Assembly: GCA_014860565.1 (NCBI GenBank)
Contig: JACZJN010000220.1
Location: forward strand, 1 to 64,000
DNA length: 64,000 nucleotides
Source of the DNA: Bacteroidota bacterium
GTDB lineage: Bacteria > Bacteroidota > Ignavibacteria > SZUA-365
Direction: 5' to 3'
The position numbers were made by a program, and so were the translations under genes. Positions 31,101 through 41,094 of this stretch are shown here, piece after piece. How positions within the stretch are numbered: position 1 is the stretch's first letter; the number at the start of each line of letters is the position of its first letter. The notes beneath the pieces were generated by a model. That model did no database searches, was not told where the DNA came from, and worked only from the letters and a program-made list of their open reading frames with translations.

Positions 31101-31234
31101 AGGAGGATATTGTTGACCCGAAAGCGCATCAGGTCCTTGAAATCAAGATCGTGCGGACTGATGTCCTTGTCGGAGAAACCGAAATCGAGAATGAGGTCGC
31201 GGAGTTCGTCGCGTTTTATGCGTTTTCGTTTCAT
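28196..31234 (-). CDS. Receiver and ATP-grasp (PEP synthase N-domain-like) protein 1
   Basis: The 1012-residue cytoplasmic protein has a degenerate receiver domain (about residues 40-170) in which the phosphoacceptor region reads DLVITMMRLGDM with no aspartate at the usual position. A second receiver (about 185-330) is intact: ILVEDSP (Glu192/Asp193), ITDVAFP (Asp262), LVQSS and a later lysine. An ATP-grasp domain of the PPDK/PEP synthase N-terminal type follows: GSLGGKARGL (Lys452), LAIRSSSLLED (Arg543), YSGVARS and FDFLQVRPM (Arg813). The C-terminal region has GPGRWGS (890-896) and GSHFFQNL (931-938). There is no phosphohistidine swivel domain and no PEP-binding barrel, so it cannot be a complete PEP synthase. 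It is divergent from the second gdhA. A role in controlling glutamate dehydrogenase is an inference from context. Confidence 0.87.
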   Translation of the reverse strand: MKRKRIKRDELRDLILDFGFSDKDISPHDLDFKDLMRFRVNNILLVSSRYDFYTLVDDGQLTEAIFSEYLELNLHYAPSITRVYSGEAALAAMEESRFDLVITMMRLGDMRLQDFCQAVKEVHPDLPVALLGYQSRELQVLMNQGALTLFDRVFIWSGDRKLFLAIIKQLEDLLNARVDCKDFGVRAIILVEDSPQFYSSFLPLIYTELIKQGQMLIEEGKNFAEKLLRQRARPKILHATNFEQAWRYYHKYRHELLGIITDVAFPINDVEDEHAGLKYIRRVREHSPELPVLVQSSREDLREEVDALNAAFANKNSRTLLQEVREFMLTNFGFGEFIFRMPDGTEVDRARTIRQLRQRLHTIPDDSLLFHASRDHFSNWLLARTRFRLAQEIKPVKITEFKTIESLRRYIIRKIDELVIYDERGLIADFSHEDFDSRATFLRIGRGSLGGKARGLAFIDNILKNYLHPSYFPNVRIKIPRSIILCTEVFVQFMELNNLLPQVIQNIADEEIVRLFMNARFPNTIEEDLRAVVLRNQHPLAIRSSSLLEDTLYQPFAGIYATVMLPNSNPDPYQRYQELEQAVKYVYASTYLRGAKNYIEATGHRLEEEQMAVIIQEMAGRRYKQHYYPHYSGVARSYNYYPFGDAKQADGIVNLAVGLGKTIVDGGISAQFCPMYPTIMPQFATRKDYYSNSQKKFFAVNLESQPLEEKPSEDENLDFLDIKVAEEYGTVDYLASTFCTDDDSLYEGTFRKGLRVINFAPILQSEYIPLAKVLRLLMELCETAMNCPVEIEFAGVLGKHFDDISEFDFLQVRPMVKEEGTVDIDFNRLKREDLLLKSENVLGNGIYRLQDIVYVKPEAFDNSQTKEMAGEIAEFNKHLVGEQRPYLLMGPGRWGSADPWLGIPVRFPGISGAHAIVETSLPNMLPDPSQGSHFFQNLTSFHIAYFTTRHYKVEDTIDWAWLDTLEVVEETTYVRHVRAQRPLEILVDGQSGSGVIFKQIPDNDKLDVNMNE

Positions 31235-32969
<1,735 letters not shown>

Positions 32970-32991
32970 GCCGCATCCTCCCTCTCTTTTG

Positions 32992-33032
32992 AGAAAACGC
33001 CCCTTCCCACTCCGTGGGAAGGGGCGTTTTCT
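32992..33032 (+). terminator. Bidirectional intrinsic terminator after the second gdhA
   Basis: A perfect 19-bp stem (AGAAAACGCCCCTTCCCAC with its complement) around a TCC loop gives TTTT on both strands. It sits between convergent genes and ends the second gdhA transcript and the gdh3-ATP-grasp 2 transcript. Confidence 0.93.
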
Positions 33033-33176
33033 GCTGTATGCGATATCTTTTCTCCTCCCCGCTTCTCCCGTGACCGCGCCGATGGCTCGCCCCGACGGCG
33101 ATCGGGTTCGCCCGTTCATCATGTGAGTTGCGCCGCGCCCGTCGGCTCGGATGCAGATTCTATACTCCTGTTCTTC

Positions 33177-36100
33177 CTATGCTTTCGTCATTGGATGCTT
33201 GAGGACGGCCCCGTTACCTGTCTGTCCGTCGACGAGAATCATGACGTCCTCGGGGGAACGCACGTGGCGCGTGTGCTTCGTCTCCTCCACGCAGTCGAGC
33301 CCCGCCAGCCAGTCCCAGTCGACGGCATGCGCGTCGTTGTAATGGCGCAGCGTAAAATAGGCGATGCGGAAGGAGGTCAGGTTCTGGAAGAAATGCGAGC
33401 CCTGCGACGGATCGATGATCATGTTCGGCAGCGTCGTCTCCACGATTGCGCGGGCGTCGGAGATATCCGAGAAACTGACGGGAATACCCAATGACGGATC
33501 GCTGCTGCCCCAACGTCCGGGGCCGATCAGCAGATACGGACGTCGCTCACGCAGCAGCGCCTGATTGATCGCGCTGATCTCGCGCACCATTTCCCGCGTT
33601 CTCATCGCGTCAAAGCTTTCCGGCTTGATGTACACGATGTCGCGCACACGCGAAATCCCGTTGCCCAATGCCTTTTCGCAGCGGAAAAGCAACTGCGTCG
33701 GGTCGAGTGCCTCGATGTCAACGTTCGCCCCTGCCTCCTGCTTGACCATGGGACGCAGCTGAAGAAAACTGAATTCCGCGGGCAACGGCGTGCCGCTGCC
33801 CAGACGCACCGCGAATTCTATCTCCACGGGAGCGTTGACGGCGGTCTCGCACATGTTCACCAGCAGCTTGATGACCTGGTTCAGAGGGATAACCTCGGAT
33901 TTCAAAATCGGTGCAAACGTGATGATGCGCGTGCCGCTGCGGCTCATCCCTTCGTACAGTCTGTCGTCCTGTCCGGAATATGTGCTCGCGACGTGCGTCA
34001 GCGTACCATGCGCCTCGGCATCCTTCAGCTCGAGCTCCACGAGATTCTGATCTTCGCGTGGATACTTGCGGATGATGTCGGACTGCAGATCAAGCGCGAA
34101 AAACTTCAGCTGGGAATTATGGAACAGGTCCCTCGTTGTCCCGAACTGCGGATACACCGTCGGATAAGCCGGGGAGAACTGCAGGCTCGTCCCGCCGTCG
34201 ACAATGGTTCGCCCCAGTCCGAGTGCGAGATTCACCACGCCGTCTTTTTGCGTCGCCTTGCCGAAAGGGTAGTAGTTGAACGAACGTGCCACGCCGGACA
34301 CCCGCGGATAGAAATAGCGTCCATGCCGCGTCCCGACCATCTCCTGAATGATCACGGCCATCTTCTCCTCTTCGATGCGATTCGAAGTCGCTTCGATGTA
34401 GTTTTTCGCCTGCCGGAAATAGGTGGAAGCGAAAACGTACTTGATGGCCTGCAGCAGGTTGTGGAAGCGCACCGAGATGTCGGGACTGCTGTTCGGTATC
34501 ATCACCGTTGCATAAATACCGGCGAATGGCTGATACATCGCATCCTCGAGCAGGGAGGACGACCGGACGGCCAGGGGGAAGCGGGCCTTGTCGAGAATCG
34601 CCCGCAGATCGCCGAGGATGGTCGGCGGCAGATCGGCATGCAGGAAGGCGCGAAGGATTTCCTGATCGGAAACATTCTGCACCGCGAGCGAGAGCAGATC
34701 GTTCTGTTCGATGAATTCCGCGAACACATCCGTGCCCAGCACGATGGTACGCGGAATCGAGATGCGCATGTTCGGGAAATAATCCGGCTCGAGATACTTG
34801 CGCAGCAGATTGTCGGTGAATGCAAGACCACGCCCCTTGCCGCCGAGCGACCCTGACCCGATACGGAGGAAGGTGTCTTCGGCGTCATAATCCCCTCGCG
34901 CGAAATCGGAGATGACGCCTTTCTGATCCTGCACGAGCTGTTCGTTGATGGCGGCGATCAGATAGGCGCGCAATTCGTCCATCGAAGAAAACTGATTGAC
35001 CTTCACCGGCTTGAGACGGTTCGAGAGTTCAAACCGTGTGCGTGCCTTCAACCAGTTGCTGAAGTGGTCGCGCGAGGCATGGAACTCGAGACAGGCGTCC
35101 GGTACGAGATGCAGGCGCTCTCGCAGTTCGCGCAGATTGCGCGCACGCGTCACCTCGCTTCCGTCGGGCATGCGGAAGAGGAAATCGCCGAAACCGAAAT
35201 TGTCCTTCATGAAATCACTCAGCGACTGCAGCAGCATGCGGGAATTCTTGTCGACGAATGACATGCCTTCCTGCTCGATTTCAAAGCGAAGCTCCGTATT
35301 GGACGATTGCACGAGCACGGGCAGCTCAGGATTGTCGGCGCGCACGAGGCGCGCAAGCTTGAGACCCGCCGGTTCCGCTTCATCGTCGACCCCGGGGAAG
35401 GTCATGTCGGCGATGATGCCGAGCAATGTGTGTCGGTATTTTTTGTAGTAGGTAAGCGCCTCATCGAACGAACGCGCCAGAAAGATTTTCGGGCGCGCGC
35501 GCTGCCGCAGCAGCTTATCGGCAAAGTTTTTTCCCTCCTCGATCAGATCCTGCACCTGCTGGATCAGGTCTGCATACATCAGCGGCAGGTAGGAAGAATA
35601 GAACCAGGGAGAATCCTCGACAAGAAGGATGGTACGGACGCCGAACTCCAGGCAATCCACAGGTGCATTGCGCAGATCCTCAAACAGTTTGATCAGCGCG
35701 AGAAACAGCTTCCGGTCACCCGACCAGACAAACACGTTGTCGAAACAGGCCGTGCTTACTGTTTTCAGGAACAGTTCGAATTCCGCCGACGGGAAGGAAA
35801 GCAGCACCATGGGAATGTCCGGATGCTGCCGTTTGACCGAGGTGCAGAACGATGCCAGATCCATGTCCCCCAGCCGGAGCATGGAAATGACGAGATCGAA
35901 TTCCTGTGATTCGAGCAGTCGTAGCGCCGCCTCGCCCGAATTGACACGGATGATATGCGGAGCGTAATGCAGGTTCAGCTCGGTATACTCGTTGAAGATC
36001 GCCTCGGTCAACTGGCCGTCCTCGACCAGCGTGTAGTAATCGTAGAGGCTGGAAACGAGCAGAATGTTGTTGATGCGAAAACGCATCAGGTCGCGGAAAT

Positions 36101-36191
36101 CCAGCTGACGGATCTGCGGTACCGCCCCACCGACGCCATGGGTCAGGATCAGTTCGGTGACTTCGTCGCTATTGTTCGTGCGTGATTTCAT
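33177..36191 (-). CDS. Receiver and ATP-grasp (PEP synthase N-domain-like) protein 2
   Basis: The 1004-residue paralogue of the protein at 28196 is collinear with it over its full length. A degenerate receiver is followed by an intact one (LLVEDSPWFYSS, IIADMTFP with Asp262, LVQSS), then the ATP-grasp domain (GSLGGKGRGL, LAVRSSSLLED, FSFLQLRPM) and the C-terminal GPGRWGS and GSHFFQNL motifs. A shared helical insertion (LIEEGKNFADKLLRQRARPK) lies inside the second receiver. The phosphohistidine and PEP-binding domains are absent. GGAAAGG precedes the start. It follows the third glutamate dehydrogenase by 70 bp on the same strand and is probably co-transcribed with it. The biochemical role is unknown. 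Confidence 0.87.
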   Translation of the reverse strand: MKSRTNNSDEVTELILTHGVGGAVPQIRQLDFRDLMRFRINNILLVSSLYDYYTLVEDGQLTEAIFNEYTELNLHYAPHIIRVNSGEAALRLLESQEFDLVISMLRLGDMDLASFCTSVKRQHPDIPMVLLSFPSAEFELFLKTVSTACFDNVFVWSGDRKLFLALIKLFEDLRNAPVDCLEFGVRTILLVEDSPWFYSSYLPLMYADLIQQVQDLIEEGKNFADKLLRQRARPKIFLARSFDEALTYYKKYRHTLLGIIADMTFPGVDDEAEPAGLKLARLVRADNPELPVLVQSSNTELRFEIEQEGMSFVDKNSRMLLQSLSDFMKDNFGFGDFLFRMPDGSEVTRARNLRELRERLHLVPDACLEFHASRDHFSNWLKARTRFELSNRLKPVKVNQFSSMDELRAYLIAAINEQLVQDQKGVISDFARGDYDAEDTFLRIGSGSLGGKGRGLAFTDNLLRKYLEPDYFPNMRISIPRTIVLGTDVFAEFIEQNDLLSLAVQNVSDQEILRAFLHADLPPTILGDLRAILDKARFPLAVRSSSLLEDAMYQPFAGIYATVMIPNSSPDISVRFHNLLQAIKYVFASTYFRQAKNYIEATSNRIEEEKMAVIIQEMVGTRHGRYFYPRVSGVARSFNYYPFGKATQKDGVVNLALGLGRTIVDGGTSLQFSPAYPTVYPQFGTTRDLFHNSQLKFFALDLQSDIIRKYPREDQNLVELELKDAEAHGTLTHVASTYSGQDDRLYEGMSRSGTRIITFAPILKSEVIPLNQVIKLLVNMCETAVNAPVEIEFAVRLGSGTPLPAEFSFLQLRPMVKQEAGANVDIEALDPTQLLFRCEKALGNGISRVRDIVYIKPESFDAMRTREMVREISAINQALLRERRPYLLIGPGRWGSSDPSLGIPVSFSDISDARAIVETTLPNMIIDPSQGSHFFQNLTSFRIAYFTLRHYNDAHAVDWDWLAGLDCVEETKHTRHVRSPEDVMILVDGQTGNGAVLKHPMTKA

Positions 36192-36261
36192 TCGCCTTTC
36201 CGACGGGTGACGGCTGCATTGCAGGGAACGGTCATGCCGAGGTGCCCGGCCATTCCGCGTA

Positions 36262-37548
36262 TCACACCCATCCTCTCATCTTGCAGGCCTCGGCGACGCG
36301 GGCAATAGCGATCATGTAGGCCGCGTCACGCATAGGGATATTCCGGCGATGCGCCATCTGCGAGACCGCGAAATAGGCGTCGGTCATTTTCGTATCAAGT
36401 TTGGCGATGACTTCGTCGCGGGTCCAGTAGTAATTCATGTTGCTCTGCACCTGCTCGAAATAACTGCACGTCACCCCACCCGCGTTGGCGAGAAAATCAG
36501 GGATGAGCCAGATGCCTTTTTCCCGGATCACCGCATCGGCGGCGGGCGTCGTCGGTCCGTTGGCGCCCTCCGCCACGATGCGCACGCAGCCTTTGATTCC
36601 CTTGACCGTGTCGCGGTTCACCTGGTTCTCCATGGCGGCAGGGATGAGAACGTCCACCTCCTGTTCGATCCAGTCGTCTCCCGGAAGGACCTCGTACCCT
36701 GCATCGGCTGCCTTGTCGCGGTTGATTTCCCCGTAGGAATTCGTCATGCCGCGCAGTTGCTTGAGATCCACGCCGCCTTTTTTTCGGAAAGTGAAGGCGC
36801 TTTGCGCTTTCTGATCCCAGCTCGAGACAGCGATCACCGTGCCGCCATAAGAATGGAACAGGTCGATCGCGTACTGCGCGACATTGCCGAAGCCCTGCAC
36901 CGATGCCGTGCTTTCCTCAATGCGCATGTTGAGTTCGCCAAGCGCCTCGCGTACGGCGTAGATCACTCCGTAGCCAGTGGATTCGGTTCGGCCCAACGAA
37001 CCGCCGAGTCCGATCGGCTTGCCCGTGATGAAGCCCGGCGCATGACGTCCGGTGAGCACTTCATATTCGTCGAGCATCCAGAGCATGTGCTGTGCCGAGG
37101 TCATCACATCGGGTGCGGGTACGTCACGATCGGGGCCGACATTCTCGATGATTTTTCTCACCCACCCGCGGCACAGCGCTTCCTGTTCACGCAGGGAGAG
37201 ATTGTGCGGATCACAGATGACGCCGCCCTTCCCTCCACCGAGCGGAATATCGACGACGGCGGTTTTCCACGTCATCCACATGGCAAGCGCGCGCACCGTA
37301 TCAACCGTCTCCTGCGGATGGAAGCGGATGCCGCCCTTGCATGCACCGCGCGCGTCATTGTGCTGGATGCGAAAACCGCGGAAGACCTGGTATGAACCGT
37401 CGTCCATGCGGATGGGGATGTTGAAATGAAATTCCTTGTCCGGCGTGCGCAGCAGTGCACGCGTCGCTTCGTCAAGTCCGAGTTGCTCCGCGATCGCATC
37501 GAATTGCTGTTGTGCCATGCGGAACGGATTGAATGCTTCACCACTCAT
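36262..37548 (-). CDS. Glutamate dehydrogenase, GDH50 II (RocG/GudB-like)
   Basis: The 428-residue enzyme belongs to the shorter Glu/Leu/Phe/Val dehydrogenase branch, distinct from the two gdhA genes nearby. It has RGFRIQHNDARGACKGGIRFHP, PLGGGKGGVICDP with the catalytic lysine, DVPAPDVMT with the catalytic aspartate, and the nucleotide fold at VQGFGNVAQYAIDL. The conserved tail has NAGGVTCSYFEQVQ. Most members use NAD for glutamate breakdown, but leucine-type specificity cannot be excluded. I chose the ATG at 37548, with AGGAG seven bases upstream, instead of the track start 29 codons earlier. The ATP-grasp gene 2 follows 70 bp later. Its promoter region is shared with the divergent ATP-grasp gene 3. 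Confidence 0.93.
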   Translation of the reverse strand: MSGEAFNPFRMAQQQFDAIAEQLGLDEATRALLRTPDKEFHFNIPIRMDDGSYQVFRGFRIQHNDARGACKGGIRFHPQETVDTVRALAMWMTWKTAVVDIPLGGGKGGVICDPHNLSLREQEALCRGWVRKIIENVGPDRDVPAPDVMTSAQHMLWMLDEYEVLTGRHAPGFITGKPIGLGGSLGRTESTGYGVIYAVREALGELNMRIEESTASVQGFGNVAQYAIDLFHSYGGTVIAVSSWDQKAQSAFTFRKKGGVDLKQLRGMTNSYGEINRDKAADAGYEVLPGDDWIEQEVDVLIPAAMENQVNRDTVKGIKGCVRIVAEGANGPTTPAADAVIREKGIWLIPDFLANAGGVTCSYFEQVQSNMNYYWTRDEVIAKLDTKMTDAYFAVSQMAHRRNIPMRDAAYMIAIARVAEACKMRGWV

Positions 37549-37624
37549 GCCTTGTCTCCTGGACAGTACGATATCAGGTGCGATCGGCCGCCTCCCGCGG
37601 TCTGCGGAATACGTCCTGAGCAAG

Positions 37625-37654
37625 CAAAGTATCATTTTTTCGCTTCCAACTCAA
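37625..37654 (-). promoter_or_regulatory. Candidate promoter of the third glutamate dehydrogenase gene
   Basis: On the minus strand TTGA (37654-37651) is followed after about 20 bases by TACTTTG (37631-37625), close to the TTTG / TAnnTTTG pattern. The start codon is about 77 bases downstream. Confidence 0.3.
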
Positions 37655-37680
37655 TTCGTATCCGTTACTCCGGAATAAGC

Positions 37681-37772
37681 GGGCACAGAGGCACAGAGGG
37701 AAACGGGCAGGCCACTTACCGGGCAGCGGAAACTCTGTGCCTCTGTGCCTCTGTGCCTCTGTGCCTTTGTCC
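37681..37772. repeat. Octamer tandem repeat with inverted arms (GCACAGAG / CTCTGTGC)
   Basis: The left arm has two GCACAGAG-type units (37681-37700). The right arm (37733-37772) has four exact CTCTGTGC units plus CTTTGTCC. The arms are complementary and could form a hairpin around a 32-base loop. It lies in the divergent gap between gdh3 and ATP-grasp gene 3. The same 8-bp period is seen at 43375 and, more weakly, at 52554. Confidence 0.8.
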
Positions 37773-37821
37773 ACGAATTCGCTATTTTCCTCCTGATATC
37801 CATTTTTTGGGGCGATGCGCA

Positions 37822-40800
37822 ATGAACATGAACAAGAAAGAAAAATCGCTGGGCGATCTGCTGTACGCTCTCGGGGAACGCGCCAAGGAACTCAACTGTC
37901 TGTATCATGTCGAGGAAGTATTGTCGCGGAAAGATGCCGCGGTGGAAGACGTGCTTCAGGGCATCATCGCGGCCATTCCGCCCGGATGGCAGTTTCCCGA
38001 CATCTGCCGCGTGCGCATTCGTCTCGGCAAACGCGCGTACACCTCACCGGAATTTCAACCGACGCAGTGGAAGCTGGCGTCCTCGATCGTCGTGCAGGAC
38101 AAGGTGGAGGGCAGCATCGAAGTCTATTATGAGCGCGAGGTGGGCACCGCGGACGAAGGGCCGTTCCTCCATGACGAACGCAAACTCATCAATACCATCG
38201 CGGAGCGTGTCGGTCATTACCTGCTGCATCAGCAGCTGAAAAACGTCTTCAACGAATGGCAGACGCTCAAGGAGCAGCTTGCGGAGAAAAAGCGGCCCGA
38301 GTGGAAAGTCATTCTGGAAATGCTTCGCCGCACGGACCAGAATCTGTACACACGCATTTCGCGCAAGATGCTCAACCGCCTCTGCTGGTCGGGCATCAAG
38401 ATCGCCTGTCAGCTGATGCAGCGATTCAGTACACGCAACGGCGACAATCAGGAAGTGTTCGGTGAAAGCAACCGCCCCCGGCAGCGCGAGGAGCTTTACA
38501 ACTTCATGTCCTCAAGCGACGAGATCTTCCAGATCGCAGCAGAGCATCTCAGCGAGGAAGAAATCCTTTCCCTGATCCAGAGGTGGATAAAGGATGACAA
38601 GGCCTCCTTCCTCGTCAACACGGTCGAAAATCTCGACACGTCGCTCTCGGAGATCGTCGACGCCATCGGACGCTTCTATCACATCTTCCCCGAGGGCATC
38701 GACATGTCGACGTCCACTGAGAAGGGCCTCCGCGTTTCACTCATCCGCCGCTTCTTCACCGAACAGCTCCCCTATATCAACGTCGCGAAGCACTACCTGG
38801 AGGTGCGGGATTTCGCGGAACTGATTCGCCGTATCATTTTCCACCAGAAGAGCCACGGAAAGCTGGGGGGGAAAAGTTCGGGACTCTTCCTCGCCGGCCA
38901 GATCATCCGCAAGGAATCCGAGGAAAGCGGCCGCTTCAAATCCGTGCGCGTACCGAAAACCTGGTACATCACTTCCGACGGAATCCTGAATTTCATTCAC
39001 TACAACAATCTGGAAGAAGTCTTCAATCAGAAATACCTCGATATCGAGCAGGTGCGTGAAGAGTATCCGTCGATCATCCAGGTGTTCAAGAATTCATACT
39101 TCTCGCCCGAGTTCATCAAGGGACTCACCATGGCGCTGGACGATTTCGGCGACATCCCCCTGATCGTGCGCAGTTCATCGCTGCTTGAAGACAGCATGAA
39201 CGCAGCGTTTTCCGGAAAGTACAAAAGCCTGTTCCTCGCAAACACGGGGACGAAGGCAGAACGAATGGCAGCGCTGCTCGACGCGATCGCTGAAGTGTAC
39301 GCCTCGACGTTCGGACCCGATCCGATCGAATACCGGGCCGAACGCGGACTGCTCGATTTCCACGAGGAAATGGGGATCATGATCCAGGAAGTCGTCGGCG
39401 CACACATGGGCAAATACCTCATGCCGGCATGGTCGGGCGTCGCCTTCAGCCACAACGAGTTCCGCTGGTCTCCGCGCATCAAGCGCGACGACGGGTTGAT
39501 ACGCCTCGTCCCCGGACTCGGGACGCGGGCGGTGGACCGCGTCGGCGACGATTACCCCGTGCTCATCGCGCCGGGGCAGCCCTCATTGCGCGTGAACATA
39601 ACTCCAGATGAGATTGTCCGTTATTCTCCCAAGAAAATCGACGTCATCAACCTGGAGAGCGGCTGTTTCGAAACCATCGACATTCTCGACCTGCTGCGCG
39701 AAACCGGACATTCGTATCCTGGCATCAACAACATCGTGTCGTTTTACGACGGCGATACAATCCGGCAGCCGTTCGGATTCGATCTGGATTTCGAGAACAG
39801 CATTTACGCCGTCACGTTCAACGGCCTGATCGCCAACACGCATTTCCTCAAGGACATCCGCGACATGCTGCTGCTGCTCCAGCAGCGCCTGCAGACGCCT
39901 GTGGATATCGAATTCGCCTCCGACGGGAAGAATCTGTACCTGCTTCAATGCCGGCCGCAGAGCTTCACCCGCCACAACATTCCCGCGCCGATTCCGCAGG
40001 ACATTCCGCGGAGCCGCATGCTGTTCACAGCCAATCGATATATCTCGAACGGGCACGTCCCGAATATCACGCACGTCGTGTATGTGCATCCGGAACGCTA
40101 CGCTGAATTGCCCGACCGGCAGGCGCTGCTTTCGGTGGGACGCTGCGTGGGCCGTCTCAATAAAATTCTACCCAAGCGGCAGTTCATGCTCATGGGTCCC
40201 GGACGCTGGGGCAGCCGCGGCGACATCAAGCTCGGCGTGAATGTCACATACTCCGACATCAACAACACGGCCCTGCTGGTTGAGATCGCGCGCGACCAGG
40301 GCGGCTATCTTCCAGACCTGTCGTTTGGGACACACTTCTTCCAGGATCTCGTGGAGGCATCCATCCGCTATCTGCCGTTGTATCCGGACGAGGCCTCCGT
40401 GTATTTCAACGAACCATTTCTGACACACGGCAAGAATGTTCTTGCCGATATTCTTCCCGACTACGCGTTTCTGGCGGATACTGTTTTCGTCGTCGACGTG
40501 GAGGCGAGCAGCGAAGGGAAAATTCTGCGTGTGTTGATGAACGCGGAAATCGAACAGGCGGTATGTTTCCTCGAAGACCCGGTCAATGTGCAGCCCGAGC
40601 CGCAGGAATTGCCGGCACCCGTGCAACGGACAATCGAGGATCACTGGGAATGGCGTCTCCGCATGGCCGAACGTCTCGCTTCCGATATCAATCTCGAGGA
40701 TTTCGGCGTGAAAGGCCTCTACATTTTTGGAAGTACAAAAAACGGGACAGCCGGTCCGTCCAGCGACATCGATTTGCTGGTCCATCACGACGCGAGCCCC

Positions 40801-41004
40801 GAGCAGATGCAGTGCCTTCAGCACTATTTCCTCGGATGGGGACAGTCATTGGCGGAAGTCAATTTCCTGCGTACGGGCTACCGCATCGAGAATATTCTCG
40901 ACACTCATTTCGTCACTGATGAGGACATCGCGCGCCGCTCCAGCTACGCCGCAAAGATCGATGCCATCACTGACGCCGCGCGTCCGCTACGTGTGCGCAC
41001 GTAA
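37822..41004 (+). CDS. ATP-grasp (PEP synthase N-domain-like) protein 3 with C-terminal nucleotidyltransferase domain
   Basis: The 1060-residue protein shares the ATP-grasp and C-terminal regions of the two neighbouring large proteins but differs at both ends. Residues about 40-140 look like a GAF-type sensor (VLQGIIAAIPPGWQFPDICR and RVGHYLLHQQL). The ATP-grasp region has GKLGGKSSGL (Lys351), LIVRSSSLLED (Arg450), SGVAFSHN and LLQCRPQ (Arg711). GPGRWGS is at 792-798 and GTHFFQDL at 836-843. Residues about 960-1060 form a nucleotidyltransferase-like domain: IFGSTKNGTAGPSSDIDLLV contains the G-S and D-x-D metal-binding pattern. No phosphohistidine or PEP domain is present. The ATG at 37822 has GGGG upstream; the track ORF begins 132 codons too early. 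The function is unknown. Confidence 0.87.
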   Translation: MNMNKKEKSLGDLLYALGERAKELNCLYHVEEVLSRKDAAVEDVLQGIIAAIPPGWQFPDICRVRIRLGKRAYTSPEFQPTQWKLASSIVVQDKVEGSIEVYYEREVGTADEGPFLHDERKLINTIAERVGHYLLHQQLKNVFNEWQTLKEQLAEKKRPEWKVILEMLRRTDQNLYTRISRKMLNRLCWSGIKIACQLMQRFSTRNGDNQEVFGESNRPRQREELYNFMSSSDEIFQIAAEHLSEEEILSLIQRWIKDDKASFLVNTVENLDTSLSEIVDAIGRFYHIFPEGIDMSTSTEKGLRVSLIRRFFTEQLPYINVAKHYLEVRDFAELIRRIIFHQKSHGKLGGKSSGLFLAGQIIRKESEESGRFKSVRVPKTWYITSDGILNFIHYNNLEEVFNQKYLDIEQVREEYPSIIQVFKNSYFSPEFIKGLTMALDDFGDIPLIVRSSSLLEDSMNAAFSGKYKSLFLANTGTKAERMAALLDAIAEVYASTFGPDPIEYRAERGLLDFHEEMGIMIQEVVGAHMGKYLMPAWSGVAFSHNEFRWSPRIKRDDGLIRLVPGLGTRAVDRVGDDYPVLIAPGQPSLRVNITPDEIVRYSPKKIDVINLESGCFETIDILDLLRETGHSYPGINNIVSFYDGDTIRQPFGFDLDFENSIYAVTFNGLIANTHFLKDIRDMLLLLQQRLQTPVDIEFASDGKNLYLLQCRPQSFTRHNIPAPIPQDIPRSRMLFTANRYISNGHVPNITHVVYVHPERYAELPDRQALLSVGRCVGRLNKILPKRQFMLMGPGRWGSRGDIKLGVNVTYSDINNTALLVEIARDQGGYLPDLSFGTHFFQDLVEASIRYLPLYPDEASVYFNEPFLTHGKNVLADILPDYAFLADTVFVVDVEASSEGKILRVLMNAEIEQAVCFLEDPVNVQPEPQELPAPVQRTIEDHWEWRLRMAERLASDINLEDFGVKGLYIFGSTKNGTAGPSSDIDLLVHHDASPEQMQCLQHYFLGWGQSLAEVNFLRTGYRIENILDTHFVTDEDIARRSSYAAKIDAITDAARPLRVRT

Positions 41005-41011
41005 TAACCGT

Positions 41012-41084
41012 TCTCCGGAGGATGAGCCTTCAGGCGCGTCCCTCCCTTTCCTCTCCGGAGGATGAGCCTTCAGGCGCGTCCCTC
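41012..41084. repeat. Direct repeat of a 33-bp intergenic element
   Basis: Two identical 33-bp copies (41012-41044 and 41052-41084), each starting TCTCCGGAGGATGAGC and ending GGCGCGTCCCTC, lie directly after the ATP-grasp protein 3 stop, with a 7-base spacer. No coding function is evident. Confidence 0.85.
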
Positions 41085-41094
41085 TAAAAACAAC

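Noticed and set aside
37681-37772. CRISPR-like array
   Set aside because: The octamer units are directly adjacent with no unique spacers, and there are no cas genes.
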